Origin: Pomphorhynchus laevis
Lineage: Eukaryota; Acanthocephala; Palaeacanthocephala; Echinorhynchida; Pomphorhynchidae
DNA: 64,000 nucleotides
Direction of reading: 5' to 3'
Assembly: GCA_012934845.2 (NCBI GenBank)
Contig: WNNJ02001739.1
Coordinates: 496,001-560,000 of the forward strand
A program made the position numbers and the translations under genes. The notes beneath the pieces were generated by a model. The model was not told where the DNA came from. It ran no database searches and saw nothing but the letters and a program-made list of their open reading frames with translations. Shown here in pieces: positions 1 to 12,884 of the stretch (positions are counted from its first letter, which is position 1; each line of letters begins with the position of its first letter).

Positions 1-410
1 AATAGTTGGGCTCTGAAACGGGCCCAGCATCTGTCGTTGAATGGGAAAACCCAGGTCCGCCTCTGGGGCACTTGGGCTATCTCGGGATTAGTCTTCTTCT
101 CTAGAGGACGTCCCCCAGAGCAAAGACTAAGGTTTCTTAAGCTCCTCGTCTCTCGCTTACCCAACATAGTCCGCGCCGACTGGTCTCTTCGGGGGGTGAA
201 AGACCCCGGGTGGTTCAGTCGGAAAGCGGCGTGCTGAATTGGTTGGAGGGCTCAGATCCCTATCGATTTAAGGCCATAATTGATGGAAGAAGAGAATTTG
301 ATACAAAGGTCTTTAATGCTGATGATCTTCCGTTTTGTCCTTACACTGAATTTTTGACTAACTACTTTTGCATGTTTTTGTGATTAATAAAGTCCTTATT
401 ATTATAATAA
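1..410 (+). mobile_element. LINE family A, copy A1: 3' end of ORF2 plus tail
   Basis: Only the last part of a non-LTR retrotransposon is present and the window edge cuts it. The + strand encodes the C-terminal part of ORF2, with the run GRPPEQRLRFLKLLVSRLP that recurs in reverse at 15480 and 50180. One frame change near 235 leads to a further open stretch reading VLNWLEGSDP and ending near 382. An AATAAA signal follows near 386, then TA-rich sequence, as expected at a LINE 3' end. Copies at 15300, 18060 and 50010 define the family. ORF1 zinc knuckles and the endonuclease and RT of other copies place it in the Jockey/I group; the exact clade is not resolved. Confidence 0.8.
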
Positions 411-2568
411 TTAAATATATTAAATATTTTACATTAAATATAATACCATTTTTGCATATTTTACTTTTATACAACAGTACACCATTCAATTTATTTTTAG
501 CTGATGTATTGTTTAATTGATTCATTGATTTAATAGATTAATTTATTTAATTAATTGTGTATTGTTTTAAATTCCATCTTGCTAATGTATCTAATGAATT
601 AATCACAAGCAATTAAGTTAAAATCGTCCCAAATGCTCATATTTATAAGATTAAGAAACTAACAAATAAAGTGACACCCCAATTCAAGATTTAAACAAAA
701 TTGCTAATACCCTAGAATGTAAGTTTTGGATTCCATTCAATGAGTAACATTGAATATTAAGCTTACATGCATTCAGGTCGAATGAGCATATATTTGCACA
801 TTCACGAATTAATGTTGTCTAACTTTTATACAGTTGAAATCCGTATGATAATGACGATAGTTATGTATAAATAAATTTATTTTAATTATAAATATTGTAA
901 AATTAATTATTTTATATAATTATAAAATAATTATAAATATTTTAATTTAATTTATATTGTATTAGAAACAATCTACTTTTTATTTTAATTATAAAGTAAC
1001 GTAACCTGATAGCCGATATATTTCATGTTTAATTTCTTAGAATTTCACAATTATATTACATTACAGCTAAGGCTTTTTAGCAATTATTTCCTTAACGGCA
1101 AATTACACACCAGAATGTGCAAATAATCCTTAAAAAAGCACAAAAATGCGAACTTGAAGGTGCACGCTTTCTTCTATAGGTAAAGCTATATATGGAACTA
1201 TATTCTTTAGTATGAATTGCTTTTACAGCGCAATATATGAATGTTTTATAGTTCTAATTAGATGTGCCTTGTTTCATTTTGACAATGCCTCTGTGTATTG
1301 GAACAAAGTTTTCTAATTGTTACAAGCAATGGAACTCAACTTAAAATATCGAGTAACAACCCAGTGTGTTCTCTCTTCGGAGAAAGAGATACAGCTCAAT
1401 AAAGTCTACCAGTTATGTTCCGATAGTTAAATTACGTCTTTAGCATCTTTTTATCAGAGTAAAAATCCATATACTTCCTCGTTGTAGTTCGCAATATAAT
1501 AGCTCCCGTATGGACTTTAAATTGGATGCACTGATTTTTTTCCTGGCAGCTATATATACGCTTAGCTGATTGCATCATCATTTAAATCTGATGCGTTATT
1601 TTCGTTCAGCCGTTTTTGTTGTTTAGTTTCTATTCGCGTACTTTTACAGCAGTAAAAGCTGAATTAGGATGCTATGAACGATAGTTCACAGTTGGCGCCA
1701 CAGACTAATTTTTCGTTATCAGAGTGATATGTAGCAGATATTCGATAATTCGCTAGCGAAAGCTATCCTTGTGATTTAGAATTTACAGCATAAATTGTCT
1801 TTTTTACTGTCTTTGATGTTTGTAAGTTTTTTTTCATAAGCAAAGAGCCATGTTTACGGCGTAATCATTGAAATAAAAAGGTATTACGATAAAAACTTTA
1901 ACTCTTTATAAGCATTCAATTTTTTTGCTTGTATTCTCACAGCTTATTTTTATTGCTATCAAATAGCAATATAAAAAGGCAATATCAAAAGGCAATGCAG
2001 TATGAAACTGGAGCAAACTTTAAGTTTTAGTGAGCAATCCTTTGAAAATGTGGATAAATTTACTTCAAATTAGTGGTTTACGATTTAGGCATTCAATATG
2101 ATTTTTAAGCTGAAATATATTTTTTTTATTTCGTGATTTGCATAAAAATTGTATGGGTGGAATCATTTTTTAATGCATTTTTAAATTAATTTTTTTAATT
2201 TTTTGTTTATTTTTAAATTTGTATTTGTAATTTTATTGATTTATTGATATAAAAAGTTGATATTTGATATCATTGCTTTTGCGTAGAATAAAAATAATTA
2301 TCTAAAAATTTAATTAAATAAAATAAAAAAATACTTTTAATAAAAAAATATTATTTGTTAGCAATAATTATACAAATCTACAGTTTTATTGAATATTTTG
2401 CACGATTATTGTATTTACATTAATATAATTTAATATAAATTTTAAATTCAATAAAATTTAAACGAACTCATCATAACGAACTCATTTGTGCACTCATCTC
2501 TAAATTTAATATTTAAGTTAAAACTTATATCTGATGTCAAAATTTAATTCTGATCTATATTTTTATAT
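411..2568. other. AT-rich intergenic DNA, no gene recognised
   Basis: No long ORF or recognisable repeat. A less AT-rich stretch at about 1490-1780 has a TATATATA string near 1550 and a short ATG-led frame at 1676 (17 codons). This could be a promoter and first exon, but nothing confirms it. Confidence 0.4.
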
Positions 2569-3153
2569 GATGCATTGAAATCGTCTTGTTGGTAGTCGGT
2601 TGAATTTCATTTTGTTGAGATATTTCCGGACCTATTCGACTAACTTGTATTTTAGCTGACTACATAATAGCTTTAGCTATCATGTCGCATTACGACTGAA
2701 AGCATGCTGTCCAGACAACTCCATAGGGCGAAACTCATCAGTGGACGTCCATGAATCATCGTTGTTTCGTCCCTCAGCATGCACTATATTGACGATAAAC
2801 ATGGTGGTCCTCCATCAGATTGAAATGATGCATTGAAATCGTCTTGTTGGTAGTCGGATGAATTTCATTTTTTTTGCTATATTTCCGAACCTCTTCGACT
2901 AACTTGTATTTTAGCTGGCTACATAATAGCTTCTGCTATCAATCTGATGAAGGACCACCATGTTTATCGTCAATATAGCGTATGCTGAGGGACGAAATTA
3001 CGATGATACAGGGACGTCCACTGATTAGTCCCGCCTTGTGGAGTTGTCTGCACAGCCTACTTTCTGTCGTAATGCGACCTGATATCTGAATCTGTTATGC
3101 AGCCTGCTAAAATACAAGTTAGTTGAAGAGGTCCGGAAATATCTCAACAAAAT
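2569..3153. repeat. Composite foldback repeat (inverted arms plus direct repeat)
   Basis: The segment starting GATGCATTGAAATCGTC at 2569 is repeated directly at 2827 (offset 258). The stretch 2609-2824 returns as an imperfect inverted copy at 2940-3153, each arm ending in TTGTTGAGATATTTCCG or its complement. The arms could fold into a long hairpin around the second direct copy. There is no coding capacity, so this is a non-autonomous foldback or MITE-type element, possibly two copies inserted head to head. Confidence 0.8.
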
Positions 3154-6100
3154 ATATTTTTATAGTTTTCAATACAGCGAAAATATTTTTGAATTGCCAA
3201 TAAATCACGATACAAATCGTTGCATAAGTCAAAATTTAAATGATTTCAATAAATTAATTAAATTTATATTGTTGTTTTATTACAAACTTCCGTTAACATG
3301 TTATTGACACTAATTTAAAATTAAAGTATTTTTGAGATCGCTGTTAGGATTAAAGTATTAACTATTTTATTATTAAATTTAAAGATGGAGTAATGAAGTA
3401 ATCAAATAAAGGTTTATTTTAAATTCTTTTAACTACAAAATAATTCAATTGACACAAAGCAATTCAGTCACATACAAAAAAATTATGAATCGCGTATTAA
3501 GGAAATAAAAAATATTCATTCACTTAGTGATTTAGCTTTTCAATTTTTAACTTAAAATCCGGTAAGGATATTTTGTTCATACAAAAATATAAGTTACTCA
3601 AAACTGATGTTCTGCGGTTTTAAACTCATCTTCAATTTTAAAGATCATGTTTTAAGGCTCTCCTATAAGTCTCGAATCTAAAAAGACTTTAAAAACATGT
3701 TTAAGTATATTTGGGTACATGAACTAAGTGATATCTTATAACCGGGAGTTATGGATAAATTTAAAGCACTAATTTAAAGACTAATCGACTAATTTATATC
3801 GGATCTGATTCGATATAACGCAGTAATGCATTAATTGCTTAAATCTAACAAATTAAAGGAGAGGAGCCTCCATGCAAAACAGTAAATTTATTAATAAATA
3901 TTCTGAACTTCAATTAATGATCAAAAGGAAAAAGCTCGGGTAGAAGCGACCGAAATAGGATTTTACAGCATAGCTGGGTGAAATTCTCAGATAAACCCGG
4001 AATGTAAAATAATCTACTGTTACATGTTGAAAGGTTGCTGGAACATATTGGTTTGATGTCTGTGTAACGTCTTACTCTCAAAATCTCCCAGCCACATTTC
4101 ATTAGAAACAATCCCATAAGGAAGACCACGCCAAATGAGAAGAAACTAGATTTATCAGCTTGTAAATGCTTGACTTGGGTATTTTTAGATGAATCGTATT
4201 ATGTTACTGCAATTTATAGCGTGTCCAGGGTAATCTCCTTGTACTCTGCATCAGATCCAAACCCTCAAATCAGCGATTTTGTTATGCCACAATTTTGCGA
4301 AAATGTTTGCATTAGATTAATTTTGAGATCTAAAATATATATACTAAATTTGATGATGAGTTTCGATATGTTATTTGTTATATACCCGCCTTTATTATTA
4401 ATATCTAATGCGATTTTGCAGCATCCGAAATTCTTTCTTCTGGATCTAATGTTACAATTTAAGTGGAAAATAGCATATCATTGACAAATGCGTTTTCTGG
4501 ATGAAATTGCTGATGAAATTAGATTTCTGAATTTAATGCTGATATAAATAGTAGAAGTGGTATATATGTTCAAACATTATTAGGAAATATTATCATAATC
4601 ACTGATATTATCTTCTTAGTGGAAAAATGCTTATATACCATTATTTTACATATCAATTATCAATATACCGCAAGATGGAATATACGAAGATTTGTAGGTT
4701 TAAATGTACTGTTTAAGGACTTGGTAGATTGAGGTACATGTTTGGAACATGATTTTTCATTTATTTGAACTAAATTGAATTAAATAAATTGTTTGATTAT
4801 AGAATATTACAAAATATAATGCTTTCAGAACTCCGCATTTTACTGTTTTTAGAGCTACGTGTAATGTGGCTCTCAAATATTCTCAAGTATTCAAAGTTTT
4901 ATCTAAGCATCTTATCAATTGCATTAAAATAAGTATTACTATACTTCCCAAATTGTATATGAATCAATCACAACTTGTGATTTAAATCTATCGATGTTAT
5001 ATTTATCACAGTATAACATCGATTTCATGCTCACGTATTTTTATGACGAAGGTTGTGCTATTGAATTTGGCAATGATTTTCTAAGTTCACAAGAAATACT
5101 TCTTTAGAGAATTTAAAATTTCCTTTAATGAAAATGTTTATCTATCTAGAGTAATACCTTATTTTAGCACAGGGTATATTATTTACTATTTATTTATAAA
5201 AATTAGCAAAATTTTAAAAAATCAGTAAAAATAAAGTTGTCTTTTTGATTCTTTTTCAAAATTCTAAATCAAAATGTTTTCTCAAAATTCTAAATCAAAA
5301 TGTTTTCTCAAAATTCTAAATTTAAAAAGTTTCGGCGTAATTAATTTATCTTTATCCGTAAATTCATATAATAATATTCTTAATAAGCCTAATAACATTG
5401 TTTATAAACCGAATAATTCAGTTCAGTTAACTTAGTGTATAATAATTACTCTACGTTTTATTTTTAATCTGAATTTTTTAAATTAAAATTTTTATAAAAT
5501 TAGCCTTTTTAGAACGTTTTATGCCTTTATATCATGTATTAATATTAAGATTAAAGGTCATCTAATTAGTTCATCAGGTCTAATTATGTCATATAATCAG
5601 ATGTCATTATAATTATCTATTAAATTTATAATTAAAGATCATTAATTATCTTAATAAATTAAGATAATTTATCAATAAATTTTATTAATTAAAAATTATT
5701 ATTTTTTTTGATTAAAGAAATTAAATTTTTAATTAATATTTTAAATTCAATATTATTTGTTTGTAAAATTAATTTTCATTATTAATTATCTTTTTTAATT
5801 AAGATAATTTATAAATTTAACAATAAATTTGATTAATTTAAAATTTATTAAATTAGTATAGTAAACCCGTTTATGAATTTTTTATCTTTAATAAAATCTA
5901 ACAATTTAATAAGATTAAGCGATTAAAATTTATTAAATTGACAAATAAGTTTTGTCAATCATGAACAATCGCACCATAGGGAATTTATCAAAAATAATTT
6001 ATATCAAATTTTATCGATATTAAGATATATAAAAGTTTTTCTATTGTTGAAAGGATAATTTTTTTATTATTAAAATAATAATTTAATAAAATTAAAATAT

Positions 6101-6613
6101 TTTAATTGAGTTATTATTGACAACGAATATAGATATAAAATATAGTAGAATAATAATATGATGGACTTATTAATGAACTTATAATTTATTTATTTATATA
6201 ATAAATATATTATTTAAATTTATAATATTAAATTTATAATATTTAAATTTATTATTTATAATATTTTATTTATATAATAATTTTATAACATTATTTTTAC
6301 AGCTACTGTTGTTATTTTATCGATATTTTTTATTATAGCATAAGTACCTATGCTATAATTATCGCGTAATTATAACTTTATTATCGCGTAAATATAACTT
6401 TATATATTAATTATATACAAAATTTGTTATATACAGAATATAATTTCATATATTTTATCACTATGGTTCCTTTAAATAAAGCATTTGCATGGCATAACCA
6501 ATATTAGGATCCAATATTTATTTTATCTAATAAATCCAATAATAGGATCAATATTATTATGAAATATTAAAATTTTAGTGAAAAATTAAAACAATGGAAT
6601 GTATAATTTTCTT

Positions 6614-6639
6614 CTACTGTGCGAATAATCGCACAGTAG
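6614..6639. repeat. 11-bp perfect hairpin
   Basis: CTACTGTGCGA and its exact complement are separated by four bases. It stands out in very AT-rich DNA and may be the centre of an old foldback element; function unknown. Confidence 0.6.
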
Positions 6640-7456
6640 AGAGTCTTTTGCAATTTACACTCGATTGATTTTCAATCAACCATTGAGCAAATTGAATTTC
6701 TTCGATTGATTATGCTTTATCTAGAAAAAAATCGTATACTTATTTATTTATTTCTAGTATTTATTTCTTCTCGTTACCTATTTATATCAAGATTTGTTAT
6801 ATGTTAATTGATATTTTAATTTTTAAAATTGAGTGAAATTATAATGTTTTCTGTTCAAAAAGCTGTTATGTTGTCCAATAATGGTTTATATATTGTTGGA
6901 TTTATGAATTACTTGTATCTATATAGTTGTAAAATTAATAAATTATTCATCAACAACATTCAGGTGTGCATGAAAGGGCAAATATCTTAATGTTTGTCAA
7001 AAGTTTACTAAGATCAACTTTCTAAGAATATTTTGATTATACATTCTAGATGTTCTATAAAATAAATTAATTTACTAAAGTAAAGATTAATAAACTCTAA
7101 ATTCATTTACAAATAACACTTGATCGCAAAAGAAAGATGTCGCATAATGAATTCCTTAATATTTAATATTACTTGAATTACTTAAAAAAATTTACTCTCC
7201 AAATTTATGATTTTTTGATGTTCAATATTATTGAATATGAAAATAAAATATTTACTAAAAATTAGATATTGACATTAGATTTGACTAGTTATCCATTTTT
7301 GAAATGAAAAATTGCAAAATATATTCTAAACGGCCTCGTTGCTGCCTGATTCATTGTTCGATGTTGATGGTAGCTGTCAAGGTGAATTCTGCCGCGTCGC
7401 GTTTTAAGTGCATGAGTTGAGCATAGTATATTTTTCACTATCAAAATTGATCATTA

Positions 7457-7815
7457 CATTAGATTTGAATTAGATTTAATCCAGTTTACGATTTTTTAAT
7501 CTTGAATAGCATAAAATACAATTAATATTCACGAATCAGATCATCTAACTGAATCTACGTATTTTATACTAGATCAAAATTTTAAATATCAAAAATCAAA
7601 ATTCGAAGTATTAGATACGATAAGTAAATATTTACATTATGATTTGATATTTACATTAGATTTGAATTTAAATATTATAGCCATTTACGAATTTTCAAAA
7701 TATCAAAATTCGAAGTATTAGATACGATAAGTAAATATTTACATTATAATTCGATATTTACATTAGATTTGAATTAGATTTAATCCAGTTTACGATTTTT
7801 TAATCTTGAATAGCA
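7457..7815. repeat. Local direct repeats
   Basis: A block containing TTCGAAGTATTAGATACGAT occurs at about 7599 and again at 7700, each about 70 bp and about 100 bp apart. A second block containing CAGTTTACGATTTTTTAATC occurs near 7485 and near 7784. This is a partly duplicated, noncoding tandem structure. Confidence 0.7.
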
Positions 7816-8731
7816 TTAAACTAACAATAATTATTTAATTTAATATTTTGATAATTTTGTAAGTCAAAAAGCAAACGTTGCTTTTATTGACCTATTTCTA
7901 TTGTTTGTTTAGAATAATATGATAGCTTATTACAATTGTATCTAGTTATCTACATAGTTAGGTAAACTTTAATCTTATTTTATTTATTTGCGCGTCATTG
8001 CCTTAAGTGTATGATAACTGCAAATCATCAAGCAATATCATGCTCTTACTTATTTGGATTTATTTAAGCGAACTAATTGTGATTTTACTATTGCGAAATG
8101 TCGAAATATCGACAAATTTAGTCAAGAGATTAAATTTTATCAGTTTTTGTTGGACTGGTTCGAAAGATCTTTTTGCAACAGTGATAATAGCGCTATGCGA
8201 ACCATAGAATGACAGGTTAATATTATTTTTTGACTGGGTGTTTTATGCTGTTTTTATAAAATATACACTGTTCTCTATTTTACCTACACGGTCCATACAT
8301 TTATTTACTTAAATCAAAAAATTGTACTTATAACGTTTATACGCGCTATATTCTTTTTAAAGTGTCGAAAAGTTTAGATTTTTAAAATTTTTTATTTGTA
8401 TGTTTATATTATGTCTATATTATTACATTATTATTTAATTAATGCAACTTTCCTCAGTATGTCTTCCGAAAAGTTTTTAAGTTAAAAAAGGAATGAATAT
8501 AATGAATAAAAATTTTAATTCTTTAAAATTTGCCGAACACTCATGTAATTGTTAAATTTCTTAATTTATCAGGATTGTGATTATTACTTTTGTCTTTTTT
8601 AAAAATAAATTAAATGAAATATAAAATATTATACTTTTTAATTAATGCTATATTAATTAATATATTATTGTATTTAATTAATTATTATTTATGAATTTAA
8701 GGAGAGTGAGACCATTTTGCGTGAATTTCTT

Positions 8732-8950
8732 GTAAAACATGTAAGCCAGACGCGAAAGAATGACGAATGCCGTTTCGTCATCACAATGACTCATCAGTAC
8801 CAGATCCCTCCCACTACTGGATGCAGAGGAGGACTGGCAGACGGCAAGTCCTCCTCTGCATCCAGTAGTGGGAGGGATCTGGCACTGATGAGTCATTGTG
8901 ATGACGAAACGGCATTCATCATTCTTTCGCGTCTGGCTTACATGTTTTAC
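8732..8950. mobile_element. Foldback MITE, family D, near-perfect palindrome
   Basis: Two arms of 104 bp (8732-8835 and 8847-8950) are almost exact complements around an 11-bp spacer. The ends read GTAAAACATGTAAGCC and its complement. Internal landmarks are CCGTTTCGTCATC and GACTCATCAGTACC. No transposase is encoded. One arm of the same family is inserted at about 26490-26617 and diverged relatives lie at 12398-12727. The high arm identity suggests recent formation or gene conversion. Any ORF through it is a palindrome artefact. Confidence 0.9.
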
Positions 8951-10336
8951 TTATTATTTAATAAGTAAATAATTGTACGAAGTGTTATCAATTTTTTCAA
9001 TTTTTAATTGAAAGGATGTAATTAAAATGCTTAAAAAAGAAATATTAAATAAATAAGTAATTTGGTTCAATTTTAGATTATTTTATTACACAGAGAGTAT
9101 GATCGAATCATTTTCGAGGCACCTACAATTTTGATATTAATATAATATTAATGTCGTGTAGACAATGCTGTTCAAGTAATTATATAATAACCCGACAAAT
9201 CTTGGTTTTGTAATTAAAAGATTACATTTGATAAAATCAGAAAAATATTTTATTCAAAAAAATACGTTTTCTGTCTAAACGTGCAAGGTAGTGGAAAACG
9301 TCAATAAAAAATTTCACGTAAACATCATTATGGCAATATTAATGGATTAGTGCGTTATTGCTTAACGTAATTCATTTATCCTGTGACCTGTGCTTACATA
9401 TTGACAGAAATAAAACATTCTAGATGGTAGTAAGAAATTAAGCAAGGTGTTAATTTTTTTATCATTGCATTAATGAACAGTTGTGAATATTTTAAGCTGA
9501 AAACACGAATTAGCAAATATGCTTTTGAAACGCATCGATGCCCCAGAAACTGAAGAAAAGCCAAATCAAAATTTTTATTGCTAATTTTAAAATTTAAATT
9601 ACAGGTTTTTAGCTTGCAATTTGGTAAATATTTTATATCGTTTTGATAAATGTGAATTCCATATATTTATTAAAAGGCTAAATATTTTTATTTCCAGTAG
9701 ATATACTAAATTATTGTGTTGAATAAGATTTAACCGTTTTTATGTTGTCTAAAATTGTAAAATATCGAATCTATTAAGAAAATATAACATCCGAAAAATC
9801 TAGAAATTAAACTATTGTGATTGTTATAATATTTTATATAATTGCTTTTTATAACAAAGCTGGTGGATTCTGTCTACCTTTGCTTCTAATGTATTTGTTT
9901 TTTAAATGGAAAATTCTATACCTTTTTACAGTTTATGCTTAAAATGTCTACCTGCTTTCACAAAATATTATTTTAGACCTTTTCTTGCCTATTCGTTTCT
10001 TACACAGATATTAAAGAATGGAAAGAACCTGTAAGCAAAACCGATTTCCTCTCTACAGTTTCTTACTTCCAATTGTCAGCGTATTCTTTGACAATTTTTA
10101 AAATAATTCAAACAACGTTATATACAACACAGTACTAGTATCTGAGTGGCGGTTGTTTAGTTACTGTCTTGATCTTTCATATTTACATATTTAACCAAGA
10201 ACTAGCAGAAATTATAAGCTATTACTCATTAGTAAAACGTTCAATACATTGACGAGTCAATACTGATAGGATCGTTCATATAGCCGCTGTCGCCCGATAT
10301 CATTCAATAACAAGAACTATATTTTACAAAGTTTAA
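8951..10336. other. Upstream flank of the LRR gene
   Basis: No gene recognised. Around 10117 there is TTATATACAACACAGTAC, which could be a TATA-type core promoter about 210 bp before the LRR start codon. This is inference from position only. Confidence 0.35.
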
Positions 10337-12022
10337 ATGAGTGAATTAATTACGAATTCCTTGGTAATTATGATGATTATTGGTATCGTACAGGAACTCG
10401 ATGCTTATCAATGCTCCTTAATTGAAAATATGAACTGCGATTGTAAGCAATCGATACTGCAATGTGAAACTAATCGACCAATACCGGAATTTCGTCTTAT
10501 GAATTTTAATACAACTCCTTTTCTGGTAACTCATCATTACAAGCACATCAGCCTAAATTTCAATTTAAGCCATCTAACTATACAGTCAAGATTCTTTCAA
10601 CCATTGAACAAATTGCTACTAATGCCGAACCACAACTGGGATAGTGATTCAGTAAGCGTAACATTAAGTTTCGCTCGCTTCCAAACGCTTTTACTGGAAT
10701 CGATTGCATTCGACGGAATTTTCGACGGATTTCCACAAAACATGACGAAGCTTTCGATTGACTTTTACAGTGCAACTCCTACGAGCCTCTATACAGACAC
10801 ATTTAAAGGCCTTTCTGTAGGTTACTTGGAGTTATTCGGTAGTAATTTGCACTCAAATGCACCAATATCTTTTCAGTCGTTGTTCAATCACACATCGGTG
10901 AGCAGGCTACTAAGACTCGAGGGAATAATTCTGCCAAGTTTGCCGTCTGATAACTTTTACGGTAAAATAAATCGCTTACAGCTCAGCAAACAAGTTCATG
11001 TCGTGAACTCCGATGAGTATCCTGAGTTTCCTGTTACGTTTTACTCGATAAGTGCACACAACCCGAGGAATATTGATGGTAACTCATTTTCATCGTACAA
11101 AAATCTGCGCGGTCTTATGATTCATGGCGGAAATATTGAAATAAACGAAAACAAGCTTCGGGGATTCAGACATCTTGAAGAATTGGATCTTAATGTCGAG
11201 CAAGTAGTTGACAACGCACTCAGTCAGGTTGCTCCAACTCTTAGAGTGCTTACTCTGGGCAGAAAAGTTAAGCACATAGATCCCGCGAGTTTGGAAAGCT
11301 TATCATCCAATTTAAAGAAAATCGATATACGTAATTTAGACTTTGATTCGCTAAGCTACCCAACGCGGTGCACTATATGTGATCTAGTTAATACAAGACG
11401 TGATAAACTTGAGGTACTTATAGACAGGCAAGGATGTGAATGTCACCATATTTTCATATTAATGATTATGAAAGTAAGTCCATTATGCGAAAACAGCGCT
11501 TTCATGGATGTATGCGCCAAATATGCACATTGTCAGTTAGTTAGAGATTATTTCCGAGAAGCTCGATCTGTACCGTCAGATCCTGATAGTGATATTGTAA
11601 CAGTCAATTCAAGCTATTTTAAAAAACTAAAAAGTCACCAGCAATTTAAGAAATATCAACAGCAGCATGCTGCTGATAATGGACCTGCCATCATTGTTGA
11701 TATTGTCGGAGATTCAAGTGATCAACGAATTATTGACTCCAATTGGATAGGAGATGGTAGTGTAGCACCGGCTGTCGATAAATCACAGCCTGTCGATAAA
11801 TCACCATCTGTTAATAAAGAAGAATATCCACCATCGCACAAAGACACATTTAAGGAAAATGTTCGCGTTCCATATCAAGAAGCTAGTCTAAACTGGATAC
11901 CAGTTGTCGTTGCCTGTGTTGTCTTGATAATTTCTTTAATTATTGCTCTTATTATCTGGCATTTAAATTATAAGAGACGTAGAGGCCAGTTTAAACCAAT
12001 TCCAAGTAATGCTTTAATATAG
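10337..12022 (+). CDS. Single-pass membrane leucine-rich-repeat protein
   Basis: An uninterrupted 561-residue frame, the best host gene in the window. Residues 1-23 are a hydrophobic signal peptide. Cysteines 26, 34, 36 and 43 form the C-x7-C-x-C-x6-C cap typical of an LRR N-terminal flank. Residues about 70-340 carry irregular leucine-rich repeats, clearest at 253-335 (for example FRHLEELDLN and LRVLTLGR). A cysteine cluster at 345-399 (C345, C348, C367, C369, C384, C393, C399) fits a C-terminal cap. A polar, low-complexity stalk (about 400-515, with DKSQPVDKSP near 481-490) precedes a transmembrane helix at 520-542 and a short basic tail KRRRGQFKPIPS. The layout is that of a type I surface protein with an extracellular recognition domain; ligand unknown. 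There is no intracellular TIR domain, so it is not a Toll receptor. The first methionine is chosen because the signal peptide follows directly. Confidence 0.9.
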   Translation: MSELITNSLVIMMIIGIVQELDAYQCSLIENMNCDCKQSILQCETNRPIPEFRLMNFNTTPFLVTHHYKHISLNFNLSHLTIQSRFFQPLNKLLLMPNHNWDSDSVSVTLSFARFQTLLLESIAFDGIFDGFPQNMTKLSIDFYSATPTSLYTDTFKGLSVGYLELFGSNLHSNAPISFQSLFNHTSVSRLLRLEGIILPSLPSDNFYGKINRLQLSKQVHVVNSDEYPEFPVTFYSISAHNPRNIDGNSFSSYKNLRGLMIHGGNIEINENKLRGFRHLEELDLNVEQVVDNALSQVAPTLRVLTLGRKVKHIDPASLESLSSNLKKIDIRNLDFDSLSYPTRCTICDLVNTRRDKLEVLIDRQGCECHHIFILMIMKVSPLCENSAFMDVCAKYAHCQLVRDYFREARSVPSDPDSDIVTVNSSYFKKLKSHQQFKKYQQQHAADNGPAIIVDIVGDSSDQRIIDSNWIGDGSVAPAVDKSQPVDKSPSVNKEEYPPSHKDTFKENVRVPYQEASLNWIPVVVACVVLIISLIIALIIWHLNYKRRRGQFKPIPSNALI

Positions 12023-12373
12023 ACTTGCTTAAAATTGATTGTATTCAAATGCAAATAGAGAGTGTAACTCTGAATGGTAAGGAAGAATCAAGTTACTTTT
12101 TTTAAATTGTAAAATTCGTAAATTTGTATGAATTAGTAAAATGTTAATTTTATTTTCTAAAAATATCTTGATTTTTATAAAACCGCCTATACGACCCCTG
12201 TAATTTTTGATTTTCAAATAATCAAATTCAAAATACATTCAAAACAAATACATTCGAGCACATTCAGTAGTATACACAAAGATAGCATTTACAGAATACG
12301 ACAGCAATCGCTGAGAAATATTTGCCATATATAATAAAATATATAATATATATAATATACATATATAATATAT
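12023..12373. other. 3' flank of the LRR gene
   Basis: AT-rich and noncoding. AATAAA within ATAATAAAATATAT near 12333 could be the polyadenylation signal, giving a 3' UTR of about 310 bp (inference). A short TA microsatellite follows. Confidence 0.4.
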
Positions 12374-12727
12374 CAATGTGGCAAACACGAAAGAATCGAC
12401 AAACCGATAACTAGTACCGTTTCGTCATTATTTTGACTCATCAGTGTCAGGTACCTCCTACTATTGGATGCAGAGAAGGACCGGCAGATGGCACATGTAT
12501 GTCAAAACATACCTTGAGCTAGACATGCTCTAGAAATCTCACCAAAATTATCATTAGAAAAGAGCACTGGCTAATGCCAGCGCATTCTCTATCTATCTGT
12601 CATCTTCTTATTATATTCCAAGAAAAAAGTGAGAGAATTGCATCGGAACTTGTTTATATATCAATGTGGCAACCACGAAAGAATCGACAAACCGATAATT
12701 AGTGCCGTTTCGTCATCGACGAAACGG
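12374..12727. repeat. Diverged family-D repeat pair with internal hairpin
   Basis: A block of about 55 bp, containing CACGAAAGAATCGACAAACC and ending in CCGTTTCGTCAT, occurs directly at 12374 and 12659 (offset about 285). The first copy continues into GACTCATCAG and GGATGCAGAG sequence like the foldback at 8732. The second copy ends in a perfect 10-bp hairpin at 12705-12727 (CCGTTTCGTC, three-base loop). It looks like a non-autonomous relative of that MITE with a different internal segment. Confidence 0.7.
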
Positions 12728-12884
12728 TATATATAATATACATATATAATATAATAAAATATAATATTTTCTCTATTAATGGAAATGCGTCTTTACTTGG
12801 ATTTACGAGAAGCATTTGATTTGCATGCACCTTAAAATGTTTTTAAGAAAAGGTTATTTATTGCTACCTTAAAGTATTTGATGA

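Larger units (their letters stand above)
3154..8731. other. AT-rich intergenic DNA with minor repeats
   Basis: No convincing gene. Small structures: about 2.5 copies of a 26-bp unit containing AAAATTCTAAATC at 5258-5328, an 11-bp hairpin at 6614-6639, and the direct repeats at 7457-7815 listed separately. ORFs near 4170 and 8007 are low-complexity AT frames without recognisable domains. Confidence 0.5.

Noticed and set aside
3914-4484. ORFs on both strands, the minus one with a membrane-like stretch (FLMGLFLMKCGWEILRV)
   Set aside because: The frame is short, changes soon, and no channel or receptor motif follows. It could be a decayed exon but cannot be supported.
8678-8968. Two overlapping ORFs on opposite strands with similar proteins
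   Set aside because: They are mirror readings of the foldback MITE palindrome, not genes.
9083-9170. Possible terminal exon (acceptor TTACACAG, then EYDRIIFEAPTILILI and a stop)
   Set aside because: Short, hydrophobic and AT-driven at the end; no partner exon nearby.
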